In this document: piece by piece, positions 36,511 to 47,384 of the stretch
Position numbering within the stretch: position 1 is the first letter of the stretch
Layout: each line of letters begins with the position of its first letter
Assembly: GCA_947642745.1 (NCBI GenBank)
Contig: CANRTU010000022.1
Location: 1 to 62,496, forward strand
Source of the DNA: an uncultured Eubacterium sp.
GTDB lineage: Bacteria > Bacillota > Clostridia > Lachnospirales > Lachnospiraceae
Direction: 5' to 3'
DNA length: 62,496 bases
Notes under the pieces: generated by a model
Database searches by the model: none
Told to the model about the DNA's origin: nothing
Seen by the model: only the letters and a program-made list of their open reading frames with translations
Translations under genes and position numbers: made by a program

Positions 36511-37530
36511 TTAAAGTGTGTAAATATAATCGCCGGTAAAGCTGATGGTAGCTGTTACCAGGTTACATTTTTTTACAACAGATTTAGGAATAGTGATGCT
36601 GTAGTCTTTGTATCTGTAACCGGTTACACTTACAGTTTTGGATTTAACTTTATAGCTGAATAATGTTTTCTTATTAGCGTTTTTCACATCAATTCTCATG
36701 TCTGACAATTTTGTGATGGAACGGGATGTGTTGTTAATCACACGGAATTTACATACCAGATTTCCGCTGGCGTCTGTGGAAGCTTTGTAAATATAAGCAG
36801 TTACCTCGTTTTTATCTGCGTCCGCATTGGTGCCTTTTGTTCTTGTGTAAACATTGTTGGCAACTTTGATGACACATTTTAATTTTGAACCGTCTTCTGT
36901 AGTAGCTGTTACGGTACAACGGCCTTTTTTCTTTGCGGTAACCACGCCTTTGTCATTTACAGTTGCGATACTTTTGTTGCTGGATGTCCAGGTAACTTTT
37001 CCGGAAGCGTTCTCAACTTTCAATTTGTCAGTAAATCCGGCTGTAATGGTCATCTGTGAATGGCTGATGGTCGCCGCGGGCGTCTTTGCCTGATCGATAA
37101 CCAGCGCATAGGAAGTATCTGTCATAGTAGTAACGTCAAAGCTGAATGTGCCTACTGCGGCAGATTTGTATGGAAGTTCATATACCCAGGTAGTAGTTGT
37201 CTCACCTGTGATGGACTGCCAGTATTCATCCGTATCTATGATTGTATCAGAATCCACTACGGTTCCGGAAGCTGATTTTAATTCATAGGAAAAAGATGTC
37301 GGTTCTGCGAAATAAAGGTCGATGTATAAAGGACCAGTGGATCTGGTAGTGAATGAATGGGCTCTTGCGACACCGGCAGTAGATGTTTCAAGGGTAAGCG
37401 GGAGGCCGTACAGGTTAATGTAATCGTCGTCTTCCGCAGCCTTTACAGGCGCCGGATGGGCAATGGCCACGCCTGCGAACAGAAGCAGCGCAAGCATAAA
37501 ACAGGTGATTTGTTTAAATAGTTTTTTCAT
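36511..37530 (-). CDS. Secreted Big_2 (bacterial Ig-like) domain protein
   Basis: Exported 339-residue protein. Signal peptide MKKLFKQITCFMLALLLFAG with AxA cleavage near VKA. A beta-rich domain of about 120 residues is followed by a Big_2 Ig-like domain (AKTPAATISHSQMTITAGF, then GKVTWTSSNKSIATVNDKGVVTAKKKGRCTVTATT) and a C-terminal beta domain. No sortase motif or transmembrane anchor is visible, so it may be secreted or bind the wall non-covalently. GGGGA precedes the start at 37530. A promoter and a TGTGA-N6-TCACA palindrome lie upstream. Confidence 0.85.
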   Translation of the reverse strand: MKKLFKQITCFMLALLLFAGVAIAHPAPVKAAEDDDYINLYGLPLTLETSTAGVARAHSFTTRSTGPLYIDLYFAEPTSFSYELKSASGTVVDSDTIIDTDEYWQSITGETTTTWVYELPYKSAAVGTFSFDVTTMTDTSYALVIDQAKTPAATISHSQMTITAGFTDKLKVENASGKVTWTSSNKSIATVNDKGVVTAKKKGRCTVTATTEDGSKLKCVIKVANNVYTRTKGTNADADKNEVTAYIYKASTDASGNLVCKFRVINNTSRSITKLSDMRIDVKNANKKTLFSYKVKSKTVSVTGYRYKDYSITIPKSVVKKCNLVTATISFTGDYIYTL

Positions 37531-37556
37531 GTAATTCCCCTTTCTGAAATAGATTA

Positions 37557-37578
37557 TTTTGTGAACCTGGTCACAAAA
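37557..37578. promoter_or_regulatory. Palindromic operator, Rex-like or CRP/FNR-like
   Basis: A perfect 8-bp dyad, TTTTGTGA and TCACAAAA, spaced by 6 bases. It fits the CRP/FNR pattern TGTGA-N6-TCACA and the Rex pattern TTGTGAA-N4-TTCACAA with one mismatch. A second half-site (TTCACAAA) lies at 37583-37590. Both are just downstream of the predicted transcription start of the Big_2 gene, suggesting repression. Confidence 0.55.
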
Positions 37579-37594
37579 CGTATTCACAAACAAT

Positions 37595-37623
37595 AGTATA
37601 GCGAATATCGGCCCGATATGCAA
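37595..37623 (-). promoter_or_regulatory. Candidate sigma-A promoter of the Big_2 gene
   Basis: On the minus strand, TTGCAT (37618-37623) and TATACT (37595-37600) are spaced by 17 bases. It also lies inside an 11-bp inverted repeat TAGCGAATATC / GATATTCGCTA (about 37599-37638), which could be a further regulator site or the guaB terminator. Confidence 0.6.
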
Positions 37624-37678
37624 GCTGATATTCGCTAAATTTTCACAAAATATACATATTTTTACACAAATAAGGACA

Positions 37679-39948
<2,270 letters not shown>

Positions 39949-40737
39949 ATGGAGTTTCGGCCATGTATTGATATTCACAACGGCAAAGTCAAACAGATTG
40001 TGGGAGGAAGCTTAAATGACCAGGACAGTTATGCCAGGGAAAATTTTGTTTCGAAACAGGATGCGGCATACTTTGCGGAATTTTATAAAAAAGACGGTCT
40101 GGGCGGCGGGCATGTTATTATGCTCAATCCGCCCGGTTCGCCCTGGTATGAGGCCACAAAGGAGCAGGCGCTTCTGGCGTTAAAAAGCTATCCGGGAGGT
40201 CTCCAGGCAGGCGGGGGAATTACACCGGAAAACGCAGGGCAGTTTCTGGACGCGGGGGCCAGTCATGTCATTGTTACGTCCTATGTGTTTAAAGACGGCA
40301 GGATTCATTACGATCGTCTGCGCGGTCTGTCCGGTGTCACGGGCAAAAAGCGTCTGGTACTGGATATCAGCTGCCGGAAAAAAAACGAACAATACTATAT
40401 CGTAACGGACCGGTGGCAGAAATTTACAAAAGAAACCATTTCATACGGACTGCTGGACGAACTGTCCGTGTATGCGGATGAGCTCTTAATTCACGCAGCG
40501 GATGTGGAGGGAAAGGCGGCCGGTATTGATGCGGAGCTTGTAAAACTGCTTGGCGGCTGGGGAAAACTGCCGGTGACTTACGCAGGCGGCGTCAGCTGCT
40601 TTGAAGATCTGAAAAAAATAAAAACTTATGGAAGAGACCGGCTGCATGTGACCATTGGAAGTGCGCTGGATCTGTTCGGAGGCCGGATGGATTACCGCAG
40701 GGTGTTAAAATACTGCGCACAGGACGTATCCGGATAA
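39949..40737 (+). CDS. hisA: HisA isomerase of the eukaryotic (yeast HIS6) type
   Basis: Isomerises ProFAR to PRFAR in histidine synthesis. The 262-residue protein matches yeast HIS6 rather than bacterial HisA: CIDIHNGKVKQIVGGSL, ENFVSKQDAAYFAEFYKKDG, LQAGGGITPENAGQFLDAGA, VIVTSYVFKDG, RLVLDISCRKK, WQKFTKETI, LIHAADVEGKAAGID, VTYAGGV and TIGSALDLFGG each have a direct counterpart in the yeast enzyme. Start at 39949 follows AGAAAGG. No other his gene is in the window, so it stands alone. glnA follows. Confidence 0.9.
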   Translation: MEFRPCIDIHNGKVKQIVGGSLNDQDSYARENFVSKQDAAYFAEFYKKDGLGGGHVIMLNPPGSPWYEATKEQALLALKSYPGGLQAGGGITPENAGQFLDAGASHVIVTSYVFKDGRIHYDRLRGLSGVTGKKRLVLDISCRKKNEQYYIVTDRWQKFTKETISYGLLDELSVYADELLIHAADVEGKAAGIDAELVKLLGGWGKLPVTYAGGVSCFEDLKKIKTYGRDRLHVTIGSALDLFGGRMDYRRVLKYCAQDVSG

Positions 40738-40824
40738 AAAAGCAGGCTGGTTTTCTGTGTTGCGGAAAAAAGCAGGATGCGGGCGATTGTTAGTATCTGC
40801 TTGTCTAAAGAAAGGAGCATGGTC

Positions 40825-42156
40825 ATGGGCCACTATACGAGAGAAGACATTTTAAATCTGGTGGAGGAGGAAGGGATTGCGTTTATCCGTCTTCAGTTTA
40901 CGGATGTGTTTGGAACGTTGAAAAATATAGCGGTTACCAGGTCGCAGCTGGAAAAAGCGCTGGATCATGAATGTATGTTTGACGGATCGGCCATTGACGG
41001 TTTTGCCAGGGCGGAAGCGTCGGATCTGTACCTGCATCCGGATCCTGATACATTCGCCATATTTCCCTGGCGTCCCCAGCAGGGCAAGGTGGCAAGAATT
41101 ATCTGCGATGTGTGCAATACGGACCATACGCCTTTTGAGGGAGATCCCCGCCAGGCGCTGCGCCGGGTGGTGAAAGAAGCAGAAGATATGGGGTATGTCC
41201 TAAAGGTGGGACCGGAGTGTGAATTTTTCCTGTTCCATTATGATGATGAAGGCAGGCCGACGACAAGAAGGTATGAACAGGCAGGTTTTTTTGACCTGGG
41301 ACCTGCGGATACAGGGGAAAACGCCAGACGGGACATGGTACTTACGCTGGAAGAAATGGGCTATGAAATCGAAGCTTCCCACCACGAGTGTGCGCCGGGC
41401 CAGCACGAAATAGATTTTAAGTATGATGAGGCGCTTCATGCGGCGGATAACATTATGACTTTTAAGCTGGCGGTAAAGACTATCGCAAAGCGCCATGGCA
41501 TGTTCGCCAGTTTTATGCCAAAACCGGAGGCTGGTGTAAACGGGTCCGGTATGCACTTAAACCTGTCGTTGTCAGAAAATGGCAGGAACATTTTTTATGA
41601 CGGGCAGGATAAACATGGATTAAGCAGGGAAGCTTATTATTTTACCAGCGGTCTTATGAAGCATATCAAAGGAATGGCGGCAGTGGGAAATCCGCTGGTG
41701 AATTCTTATAAAAGGCTGATCCCCGGGTATGACGCGCCGAATGTGATCGCCTGGTCTTTTAGCAACCGTACCCCGTTAATCCGCATTCCGGCTTCCAGGG
41801 GGGACGGTACCAGGATAGAGCTGCGCAGTGCGGACTCTGCGGCCAATCCATACCTGATGCTGGCGCTTTGCCTGGCTGCCGGACTGGACGGTATACGGAA
41901 CAAACAGATGCCGCCGGAAGCGGTCAGCCGCAATGTGTATGATATGACAGAAGAAGAGCTGTCCCGCATCGGGATCGGACTGATGCCGGTGGATCTGATT
42001 CATGCCCTGCGGGAGATGGAACAGGATGAACTGGTATTAAATACCCTGGGGTCCCATATCAGCAGGGAATATATCAGCGCAAAGAAAAAAGAATGGGACC
42101 GGTTCCGGTTTGCGGTGACAGACTGGGAGACGGCGGAGTATTTATACAGAATCTGA
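40825..42156 (+). CDS. glnA: Glutamine synthetase, type I
   Basis: Makes glutamine from glutamate, ammonia and ATP. The 443-residue length fits the GSI-alpha subtype of Firmicutes. Motifs: DVFGTLKNIAVT, MFDGSAIDGFARAEASDLYL, GPECEFFLF, ASHHECAPGQHEIDF (metal ligands), KPEAGVNGSGMHLN, and NRTPLIRIPASRGDGTRIELR. AAAGGAG is 7 bases before the ATG at 40825, which is therefore chosen over 40819. No adenylylation-site tyrosine loop of the beta type is evident. An ANTAR-domain regulator follows, a recurring clostridial pair. Confidence 0.96.
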   Translation: MGHYTREDILNLVEEEGIAFIRLQFTDVFGTLKNIAVTRSQLEKALDHECMFDGSAIDGFARAEASDLYLHPDPDTFAIFPWRPQQGKVARIICDVCNTDHTPFEGDPRQALRRVVKEAEDMGYVLKVGPECEFFLFHYDDEGRPTTRRYEQAGFFDLGPADTGENARRDMVLTLEEMGYEIEASHHECAPGQHEIDFKYDEALHAADNIMTFKLAVKTIAKRHGMFASFMPKPEAGVNGSGMHLNLSLSENGRNIFYDGQDKHGLSREAYYFTSGLMKHIKGMAAVGNPLVNSYKRLIPGYDAPNVIAWSFSNRTPLIRIPASRGDGTRIELRSADSAANPYLMLALCLAAGLDGIRNKQMPPEAVSRNVYDMTEEELSRIGIGLMPVDLIHALREMEQDELVLNTLGSHISREYISAKKKEWDRFRFAVTDWETAEYLYRI

Positions 42157-42195
42157 TAAACCGGACAGGCAGTAGTTTTTAAGGTGGCGGACCAT

Positions 42196-42738
42196 ATGCA
42201 TATTATTATTGTTTTTCCGAAAACCGGACAGGCGGAAAGTGTCCGCAGTATTTTACGCAAAGGCGGCTATACGGTGGATGCGGTCTGTACCACCGCAGCG
42301 GCTGCCCTGCAGGCGGCCGGGGATCTGGACAGCGGGCTTGTGATCTGCTGCTGGCGGCTGGCGGATATGATGTACAGCGAACTGTATGAATATCTGCCGC
42401 AAGGCTTTCAGATGCTGTTAATTGGGTCCAAAAGCCAGATTGCGGAACGGGAAACGGAGGACATTGTGGGACTGGCGGTTCCCCTGAAAGTATATGAACT
42501 GCTCCGGACGGTGGAGATGATGTCCGGTACATATACACGCAGACAAAAAAAGCGCGGACAGGCGCCAAAACAGCGTACGCCGGAAGAAAACCGGGTGATC
42601 GGGGAAGCAAAGGAGCTTTTGATGGAGCGGAATCATATGACAGAGACACAGGCGCACCGGTATCTGCAAAAGCGCAGCATGGACAGCGGCACGGATCTTG
42701 CGGAAGCGGCGCAGATGCTGCTCAGCCTGATGGGCTGA
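42196..42738 (+). CDS. ANTAR-domain RNA-binding regulator with pseudo-receiver
   Basis: A 180-residue protein: residues 1-110 resemble a response-regulator receiver domain, and 120-180 form an ANTAR domain (RVIGEAKELLMERNHMTETQAHRYLQKRSMD), which binds two-hairpin RNA targets to cause antitermination. In the receiver part the normal phospho-acceptor Asp position reads LVICCW, so phosphorylation there is unlikely. ATG at 42196 has AAGGTGG upstream. It is 40 bases after glnA and probably co-transcribed, suggesting nitrogen control. The RNA target is not identified. Confidence 0.87.
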   Translation: MHIIIVFPKTGQAESVRSILRKGGYTVDAVCTTAAAALQAAGDLDSGLVICCWRLADMMYSELYEYLPQGFQMLLIGSKSQIAERETEDIVGLAVPLKVYELLRTVEMMSGTYTRRQKKRGQAPKQRTPEENRVIGEAKELLMERNHMTETQAHRYLQKRSMDSGTDLAEAAQMLLSLMG

Positions 42739-42741
42739 GTG

Positions 42742-42965
42742 ATGGGAACGGGCCGCAAATACCAAAGGCGTGCCAGAATCATTGTGTGGAAATGGAACGG
42801 ACATGCCGGGCCGGCGGGAACAGGCCGCAAATACTACAGAAGTGCCGGAATCATTGTGTGGAAGCGGAACGGACATGCCGGGCCGTCTGGCTGGGCGGCG
42901 GGAACAGGCCGCAAATACTACAGAAGTGCCAGAATCATTGTGTGGAAATGGAACGGATATACAGG
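42742..42965 (+). repeat. Three tandem repeats of 72-84 bp upstream of dapF
   Basis: The block GGAACAGGCCGCAAATACTA, CAGAAGTGCC(A/G)GAATCATTGTGTGGA and (A)CGGAACGGACATGCCGG recurs three times, starting near 42744, 42816 and 42899. Unit lengths are multiples of three, so one frame stays open (GTGRKYYRSARIIVWKWNG per unit) and runs into dapF without a stop. The last unit ends in the dapF ribosome binding site. Confidence 0.85.
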
Positions 42966-42975
42966 GAGGAATGAT

Positions 42976-43851
42976 ATGAAATTTACAAAAATGCACGGAA
43001 TAGGAAATGATTACGTATATGTCAACTGTCTGGAAGAGACGCTGCGCCAGCCGGAGAAAGTGGCGGTATTTGTCAGCGACAGGCATTTTGGCATCGGCTC
43101 GGACGGACTGATTCTGATCAGACCTTCGAAAGTGGCGGATTTTGAAATGGCGATGTATAATGCGGACGGTTCCAGGGGAATGATGTGTGGAAACGGCATC
43201 CGCTGTGTAGGAAAATATGTCTATGATCATGGGCTGACAGATAAAACGGAACTTAAAATCGAAACACCTGCCGGTATCAAAGAGCTGCGGCTGGATGTAT
43301 CGGAAGGAAAAGCCGGACGGATCTGCGTCAATATGGGACAGCCCGTGCTGCGGGCAAAGGACGTACCGGTAGAATCGGAAAAAGAACAGGTGATCAACGA
43401 ACCGGTTACCATCGCAGGGACCAGTTACCGGATGACCTGTATTTCCATGGGAAATCCCCACTGTGTGGTATTTGTGGACGATGTGGACCGGTTCCCGCTG
43501 GAAATAACCGGTCCGCAGTTTGAGCATCATGCATGTTTTCCGGCCAGGGTAAACACGGAATTTGTAAAAGTGCTGGACCGGAATACGGTACAGATGCGTG
43601 TCTGGGAACGGGGCTCCGGGGAGACGCTTGCCTGCGGCACAGGGGCATGCGCCACGGCGGTTGCCTGTATCCTGAACGGATATACGAATCAGGAGGTAAC
43701 TGTGCGGCTGCGGGGCGGCGATCTGGACATCATATGGGACCGGCAGACGGACCTGGTGTATATGACAGGCACGGCCACAACGGTATATGAAGGAGAGATT
43801 GAGCTGCCAGATCAGCTGATGGAAACAGGAAATAGCAATAATGACAGATAA
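42976..43851 (+). CDS. dapF: Diaminopimelate epimerase
   Basis: Converts LL- to meso-diaminopimelate for lysine and peptidoglycan. The 291-residue enzyme begins MKFTKMHGIGNDYVYVN, with the two catalytic cysteines at 71 (MMCGNGIRCVGK) and 220 (LACGTGACATAV). A GGGAGGA site precedes the ATG. The upstream frame is open through the tandem repeats, so a longer translated form cannot be excluded, but family N-termini begin here. dapL follows 35 bases later, giving the two-gene DapL-pathway end of lysine synthesis. Confidence 0.96.
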   Translation: MKFTKMHGIGNDYVYVNCLEETLRQPEKVAVFVSDRHFGIGSDGLILIRPSKVADFEMAMYNADGSRGMMCGNGIRCVGKYVYDHGLTDKTELKIETPAGIKELRLDVSEGKAGRICVNMGQPVLRAKDVPVESEKEQVINEPVTIAGTSYRMTCISMGNPHCVVFVDDVDRFPLEITGPQFEHHACFPARVNTEFVKVLDRNTVQMRVWERGSGETLACGTGACATAVACILNGYTNQEVTVRLRGGDLDIIWDRQTDLVYMTGTATTVYEGEIELPDQLMETGNSNNDR

Positions 43852-43886
43852 GTATGTAACGACAGGATGATAAAGGAGATGTTACG

Positions 43887-45104
43887 ATGTATAAAATTAA
43901 TGAAAACTATCAGAAGCTGCCGGGAAGTTATTTATTCAGTACGATTGCGCAGAAAGTAGCCGCTTATACAAAGGCGCATCCGGACAAAAACCTGATCCGC
44001 CTTGGAATAGGCGATGTGACGCTGCCTGTTGCGCCGGCGGTGATCCGTGCGCTGCACCAGGCGGTGGACGAAATGGGGCAGGCGGAGACGTTCCGGGGTT
44101 ATGCGCCGGATCTGGGATATGAATTTCTGCGAAGCGTTATAGCAGAGCAGGATTATAAAGCAAGGGGCTGTGAGATAAACGCTGATGAAATTTTTATATC
44201 TGACGGGGCAAAATCTGACTCCGGCAATATCCAGGAAATTTTTGGCAGTGACTGTACAGTGGCAGTGACAGATCCGGTGTATCCGGTTTATATTGACTCC
44301 AATGTAATGGCGGGCAGGTGCGGCACGTTCGATCCGGATACCGGCAGATGGAGCAGGGTTATTTACCTGCCCTGTGTGGCGGAAAACGGCTTTGTACCGG
44401 AATTTCCAAAAGAAACGCCGGATATTATTTATCTGTGTCTGCCGAATAATCCTACCGGAACTACGTTTACGAAAAGCCAGCTGCAGGAGTGGGTGGATTA
44501 TGCGAACCGCAATGGAAGTGTTATCATATACGATGCGGCCTATGAAGCGTATATTTCCCAGGAGGACGTGCCCCGCTCAGTCTATGAATGCGAAGGCGCA
44601 ACGGCCTGCGCCATAGAAATCCGCAGTTTTTCCAAAAACGCCGGCTTTACCGGCGTCCGGCTCGGTTTTACCGTGGTTCCCAAAAAGCTTTTATGCGGGG
44701 ATGTTTCCCTGCACGGCATGTGGGCAAGGCGCCATGGCACAAAGTATAACGGCGCACCGTATATCATACAGCGTGCCGGGGAAGCGGTATATTCTGAGGA
44801 AGGCCGGTCCCAGATAACCGGACAGGTGGCGTATTATATGAAAAACGCCGCGGTTATCCGTAAAGGGCTGCAAAGCGCAGGCTATGAAGTATACGGCGGG
44901 ATCAACGCTCCGTATATCTGGCTGAAGACGCCGGAGGGAATGGGTTCCTGGGAGTTTTTTGACTATCTGCTGGAAAACGCGGGCGTGGTGGGCACACCGG
45001 GTTGCGGATTCGGTCCGTGCGGGGAAGGATATTTCCGGCTGACGGCATTTGGCAGTTATGAGAATACGGTAAAAGCCCTGGAGCGGCTGAAAATGCTGCC
45101 GTAA
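43887..45104 (+). CDS. dapL: LL-diaminopimelate aminotransferase
   Basis: PLP enzyme converting tetrahydrodipicolinate directly to LL-diaminopimelate, bypassing succinylated or acetylated intermediates. Its 405 residues fit the DapL family: [68 protein letters not shown]-lysine segment [15 protein letters not shown] and [19 protein letters not shown] precedes the ATG. With dapF upstream and dapA/dapB at 57.7-59.5 kb it makes a complete route from aspartate semialdehyde to meso-diaminopimelate. Confidence 0.96.
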   Translation: MYKINENYQKLPGSYLFSTIAQKVAAYTKAHPDKNLIRLGIGDVTLPVAPAVIRALHQAVDEMGQAETFRGYAPDLGYEFLRSVIAEQDYKARGCEINADEIFISDGAKSDSGNIQEIFGSDCTVAVTDPVYPVYIDSNVMAGRCGTFDPDTGRWSRVIYLPCVAENGFVPEFPKETPDIIYLCLPNNPTGTTFTKSQLQEWVDYANRNGSVIIYDAAYEAYISQEDVPRSVYECEGATACAIEIRSFSKNAGFTGVRLGFTVVPKKLLCGDVSLHGMWARRHGTKYNGAPYIIQRAGEAVYSEEGRSQITGQVAYYMKNAAVIRKGLQSAGYEVYGGINAPYIWLKTPEGMGSWEFFDYLLENAGVVGTPGCGFGPCGEGYFRLTAFGSYENTVKALERLKMLP

Positions 45105-45149
45105 AGACAGACGACGCAGGGGAGCGGTTATAAATAATGGGGAGTCGTG

Positions 45150-45186
45150 TTGTGGCGGCAAATCATTTTTCAAACACGCTCCGGAA
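45150..45186. repeat. Family B half-element
   Basis: AATCATTTTTCAAACACGCTCCGGAATGAAGG sits between dapL and the hypothetical gene; its TTTTCAAACACGCTC core matches the end module of the copy near position 397. The other end is not visible. Confidence 0.55.
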
Positions 45187-45200
45187 TGAAGGTTATTTTT

Positions 45201-45524
45201 ATGAAACAGGATGTTCAGACTCTTATTGAGCAATTATACGAACAGAATAAATTGTTAACATCGGCATTTTATGAAATACATGGTGATCATGTCGAATCAA
45301 CCAGTTTATTCTGTATCGAACACGAAATTTCTTTTTTAGAGAGAAATAAAATCATGCTGCTGTTAAATAAATATGCTGCAGAACATACATTGTCAGAGGA
45401 AAAATTCTGGAAAGAAATCCTGTGTTCAAAGATACCGGGTCTGATGAAATTACAGGAAGATGAATTTAAAAGAATGCTTTCTTTATTCTGGAAGGATTAT
45501 GTAATTGCAGATGAAGAAAGCTGA
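45201..45524 (+). CDS. Hypothetical small helical protein
   Basis: Not recognised. A 107-residue protein, predicted mostly alpha-helical and hydrophilic, with FCIEHEISFLERNKIMLLLNKY and EEKFWKEILCSKIPGL segments. GAAGG precedes the ATG at 45201. Its AT content is clearly higher than that of dapL, and the same holds for the sigma/anti-sigma genes that follow, so the patch 45.2-47.4 kb may have been acquired together. No signal peptide. Confidence 0.6.
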   Translation: MKQDVQTLIEQLYEQNKLLTSAFYEIHGDHVESTSLFCIEHEISFLERNKIMLLLNKYAAEHTLSEEKFWKEILCSKIPGLMKLQEDEFKRMLSLFWKDYVIADEES

Positions 45525-45603
45525 CAGATAAATCTGTGAAAGAGTGTTTATATTTAATGATTTATCAACAGTTCCTGGTGAAATAAAATGTTCTGAAAAA
45601 TGG

Positions 45604-45646
45604 TCAGAGTATATGCGGATATAGAAATTATCTGTATATACTCTGA
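45604..45646. other. Strong hairpin between convergent genes
   Basis: An 18-bp stem (45604-45621 with 45629-45646, two G-T pairs) with a 7-base loop. No T-run follows on either strand. A second, long-loop dyad TGCCTGACT/AGTCAGGCA lies at about 45670-45729. Probably limits read-through between the hypothetical and anti-sigma genes. Confidence 0.5.
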
Positions 45647-45789
45647 TTGTGAATTACGATTTTATCAACTGCCTGACTGTGAACCGGGAATTTTGATTTA
45701 CACTTGTTTTTCCTGATGGGAAAGTCAGGCAATGTCATAATTACTACTAAAGAAGCGGGGAGAAGTTTCTGAATGTCAGTCATCTCCTT

Positions 45790-46827
45790 TTAGAACAATC
45801 TGAGAATATCAGCTAACGTAATTTCTTTTTCTTCCCCGTCTGTTACAGTCTGAGGAGCATCCATATCATAAGAACTCTGATCTGCATTTAATAAACACGG
45901 CCAGGCATCTTTAAATATTTCAGTAACAAATAAATATTTTTTTCCCTTTGTAATTTCAGAGGCATTTTCGACAATATATTCGTCATTACCAAAACTTCCG
46001 CCAGCACGCCTGACTATGATTGTGGACGACTCAATACTTCCTTTGTATACTTTGTCCACATCAATGGTATAAAGCGTATATGGCGTCCCCTCATCATCTG
46101 CGCATCCGGTATTTTCATCGGGTTCTTTGTCTGTTCTTATATCAATCATCTGATATTCAATATTTCTGACTGTGCCGGTAAAAACTAAATCCGAAGATTC
46201 CACTAATTCTCCGGCTGTATGATATTCCGGATAGTCTGTCTGTAAAACAGTTACAGATTTCTTAGCTTCTAAAAGTTTATCTCCTGTCACGCCAAGCCGG
46301 GCATTGTCATCCGCCAATGGAATATTAATAGTATATGCTCCATCTACCTCATATTGAAGAATATAAATACCGCTTCCAACATCAACCGTATTTCCCAGTA
46401 CCTCAATAATGTCTTTATAAGTCATGTCTGGTGTGAGTTCTGATACTTGTTCAGATGTAACCTGCGCCATCGTATCAGTTACAGGGATTTTATCTTTTTC
46501 CCGCAAAAGGTTCTCTATCAGGGCATTACTTTCGCCTGCGTCATAGGTTTTAACAGTGTCTATAATTTCTCTGCGGGAATAGTCACTTAAATCTCCGGCT
46601 TCGATTCCAAGCGAAGTTAAGTATGTTACTGCCGCATTATACTGGAATGTCTCAATCGCAGACGCCGTGACAGGTACAGCCATAACCAGTATAACCGCCG
46701 CGGCAACCGCAGCCCTTATTACTGAAAAGCGCCGTCTGGCTGGCTGCGTTTTCTCCTTCGGGGAGGCTTCGTCAATAAATCTGTCTTCAATTTCTCCAAT
46801 GCTATGAAACAGTTTTCGGGAATTCAT
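45790..46827 (-). CDS. Probable membrane anti-sigma factor
   Basis: A 345-residue single-pass membrane protein: about 36 cytoplasmic residues (MNSRKLFHSIGEIEDRFIDEA), a transmembrane segment near 38-58, then a 285-residue extracellular domain. No zinc-binding ZAS motif is present. Its start overlaps the stop of the ECF sigma gene by 4 bases, the usual arrangement for a sigma/anti-sigma pair. The extracellular part contains a beta-rich region with YPEYHTAGELVESSDLVFTGTV. Role inferred from topology and coupling; the signal is unknown. Confidence 0.75.
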   Translation of the reverse strand: MNSRKLFHSIGEIEDRFIDEASPKEKTQPARRRFSVIRAAVAAAVILVMAVPVTASAIETFQYNAAVTYLTSLGIEAGDLSDYSRREIIDTVKTYDAGESNALIENLLREKDKIPVTDTMAQVTSEQVSELTPDMTYKDIIEVLGNTVDVGSGIYILQYEVDGAYTINIPLADDNARLGVTGDKLLEAKKSVTVLQTDYPEYHTAGELVESSDLVFTGTVRNIEYQMIDIRTDKEPDENTGCADDEGTPYTLYTIDVDKVYKGSIESSTIIVRRAGGSFGNDEYIVENASEITKGKKYLFVTEIFKDAWPCLLNADQSSYDMDAPQTVTDGEEKEITLADILRLF

Positions 46828-47384
46828 ATAAAAAAACCCTCCTTTCCTAAATGTTTCTTCAGACGCTTTCTTAAACGAAAGAGTATGGATTTTACCTTAC
46901 TTTCACTTATATTGTACTGTTCTGCAATTTCAGATATGGAACTTACATACCAATATCTGCGGACAAAAATCATCCGGTTAAGAGATGGCAGAGATGACAG
47001 AAACGAGTTGATACATTCAGTCAAAACAGCATAATCTATATGATCTTCAATACTGCTATCGGAAGCTGTGCATTCCTCCAGTTCAGATAAGACGATTGAC
47101 ACATGTCCGCCGCCTCTTTTTGCGGCCTGATACTTCTCCTGCTTTTTTAAGGAAATATTCCGTGTCAGCTTTCCTAAAAAAGTTTTCAGATTTTGCGGTC
47201 TTTGAGGCGGAATTGTTTCCCATGCGGCAAACCAGGCGTCATTTACACATTCTTCAGCATCTTCCTTACTATGGAGAATATTTTGAGATATATAGTTGCA
47301 ATAGTTCCCGTATTTCAATGCCGTTTCGGAAATGGCATCCTCTGACCGTGAAAAATACAATTTGACGATTTCTTCATCTTTCAT
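46824..47384 (-). CDS. ECF-type sigma-70 family RNA polymerase sigma factor
   Basis: A 186-residue sigma factor with region 2 (NYISQNILHSKEDAEECVNDAWFAAWETIPP, then LKTFLGKLTRNISL) and region 4 (LTECINSFLSSLPSLNRMIFVRRYWY, helix-turn-helix SISEIAEQYNISESKVKSILFRLRKRLKKHL). AAAGGAG precedes the ATG. It is co-translated with the membrane protein that follows, likely its anti-sigma factor. ECF factors often autoregulate, but I could not fix a promoter. Confidence 0.92.
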   Translation of the reverse strand: MKDEEIVKLYFSRSEDAISETALKYGNYCNYISQNILHSKEDAEECVNDAWFAAWETIPPQRPQNLKTFLGKLTRNISLKKQEKYQAAKRGGGHVSIVLSELEECTASDSSIEDHIDYAVLTECINSFLSSLPSLNRMIFVRRYWYVSSISEIAEQYNISESKVKSILFRLRKRLKKHLGKEGFFI

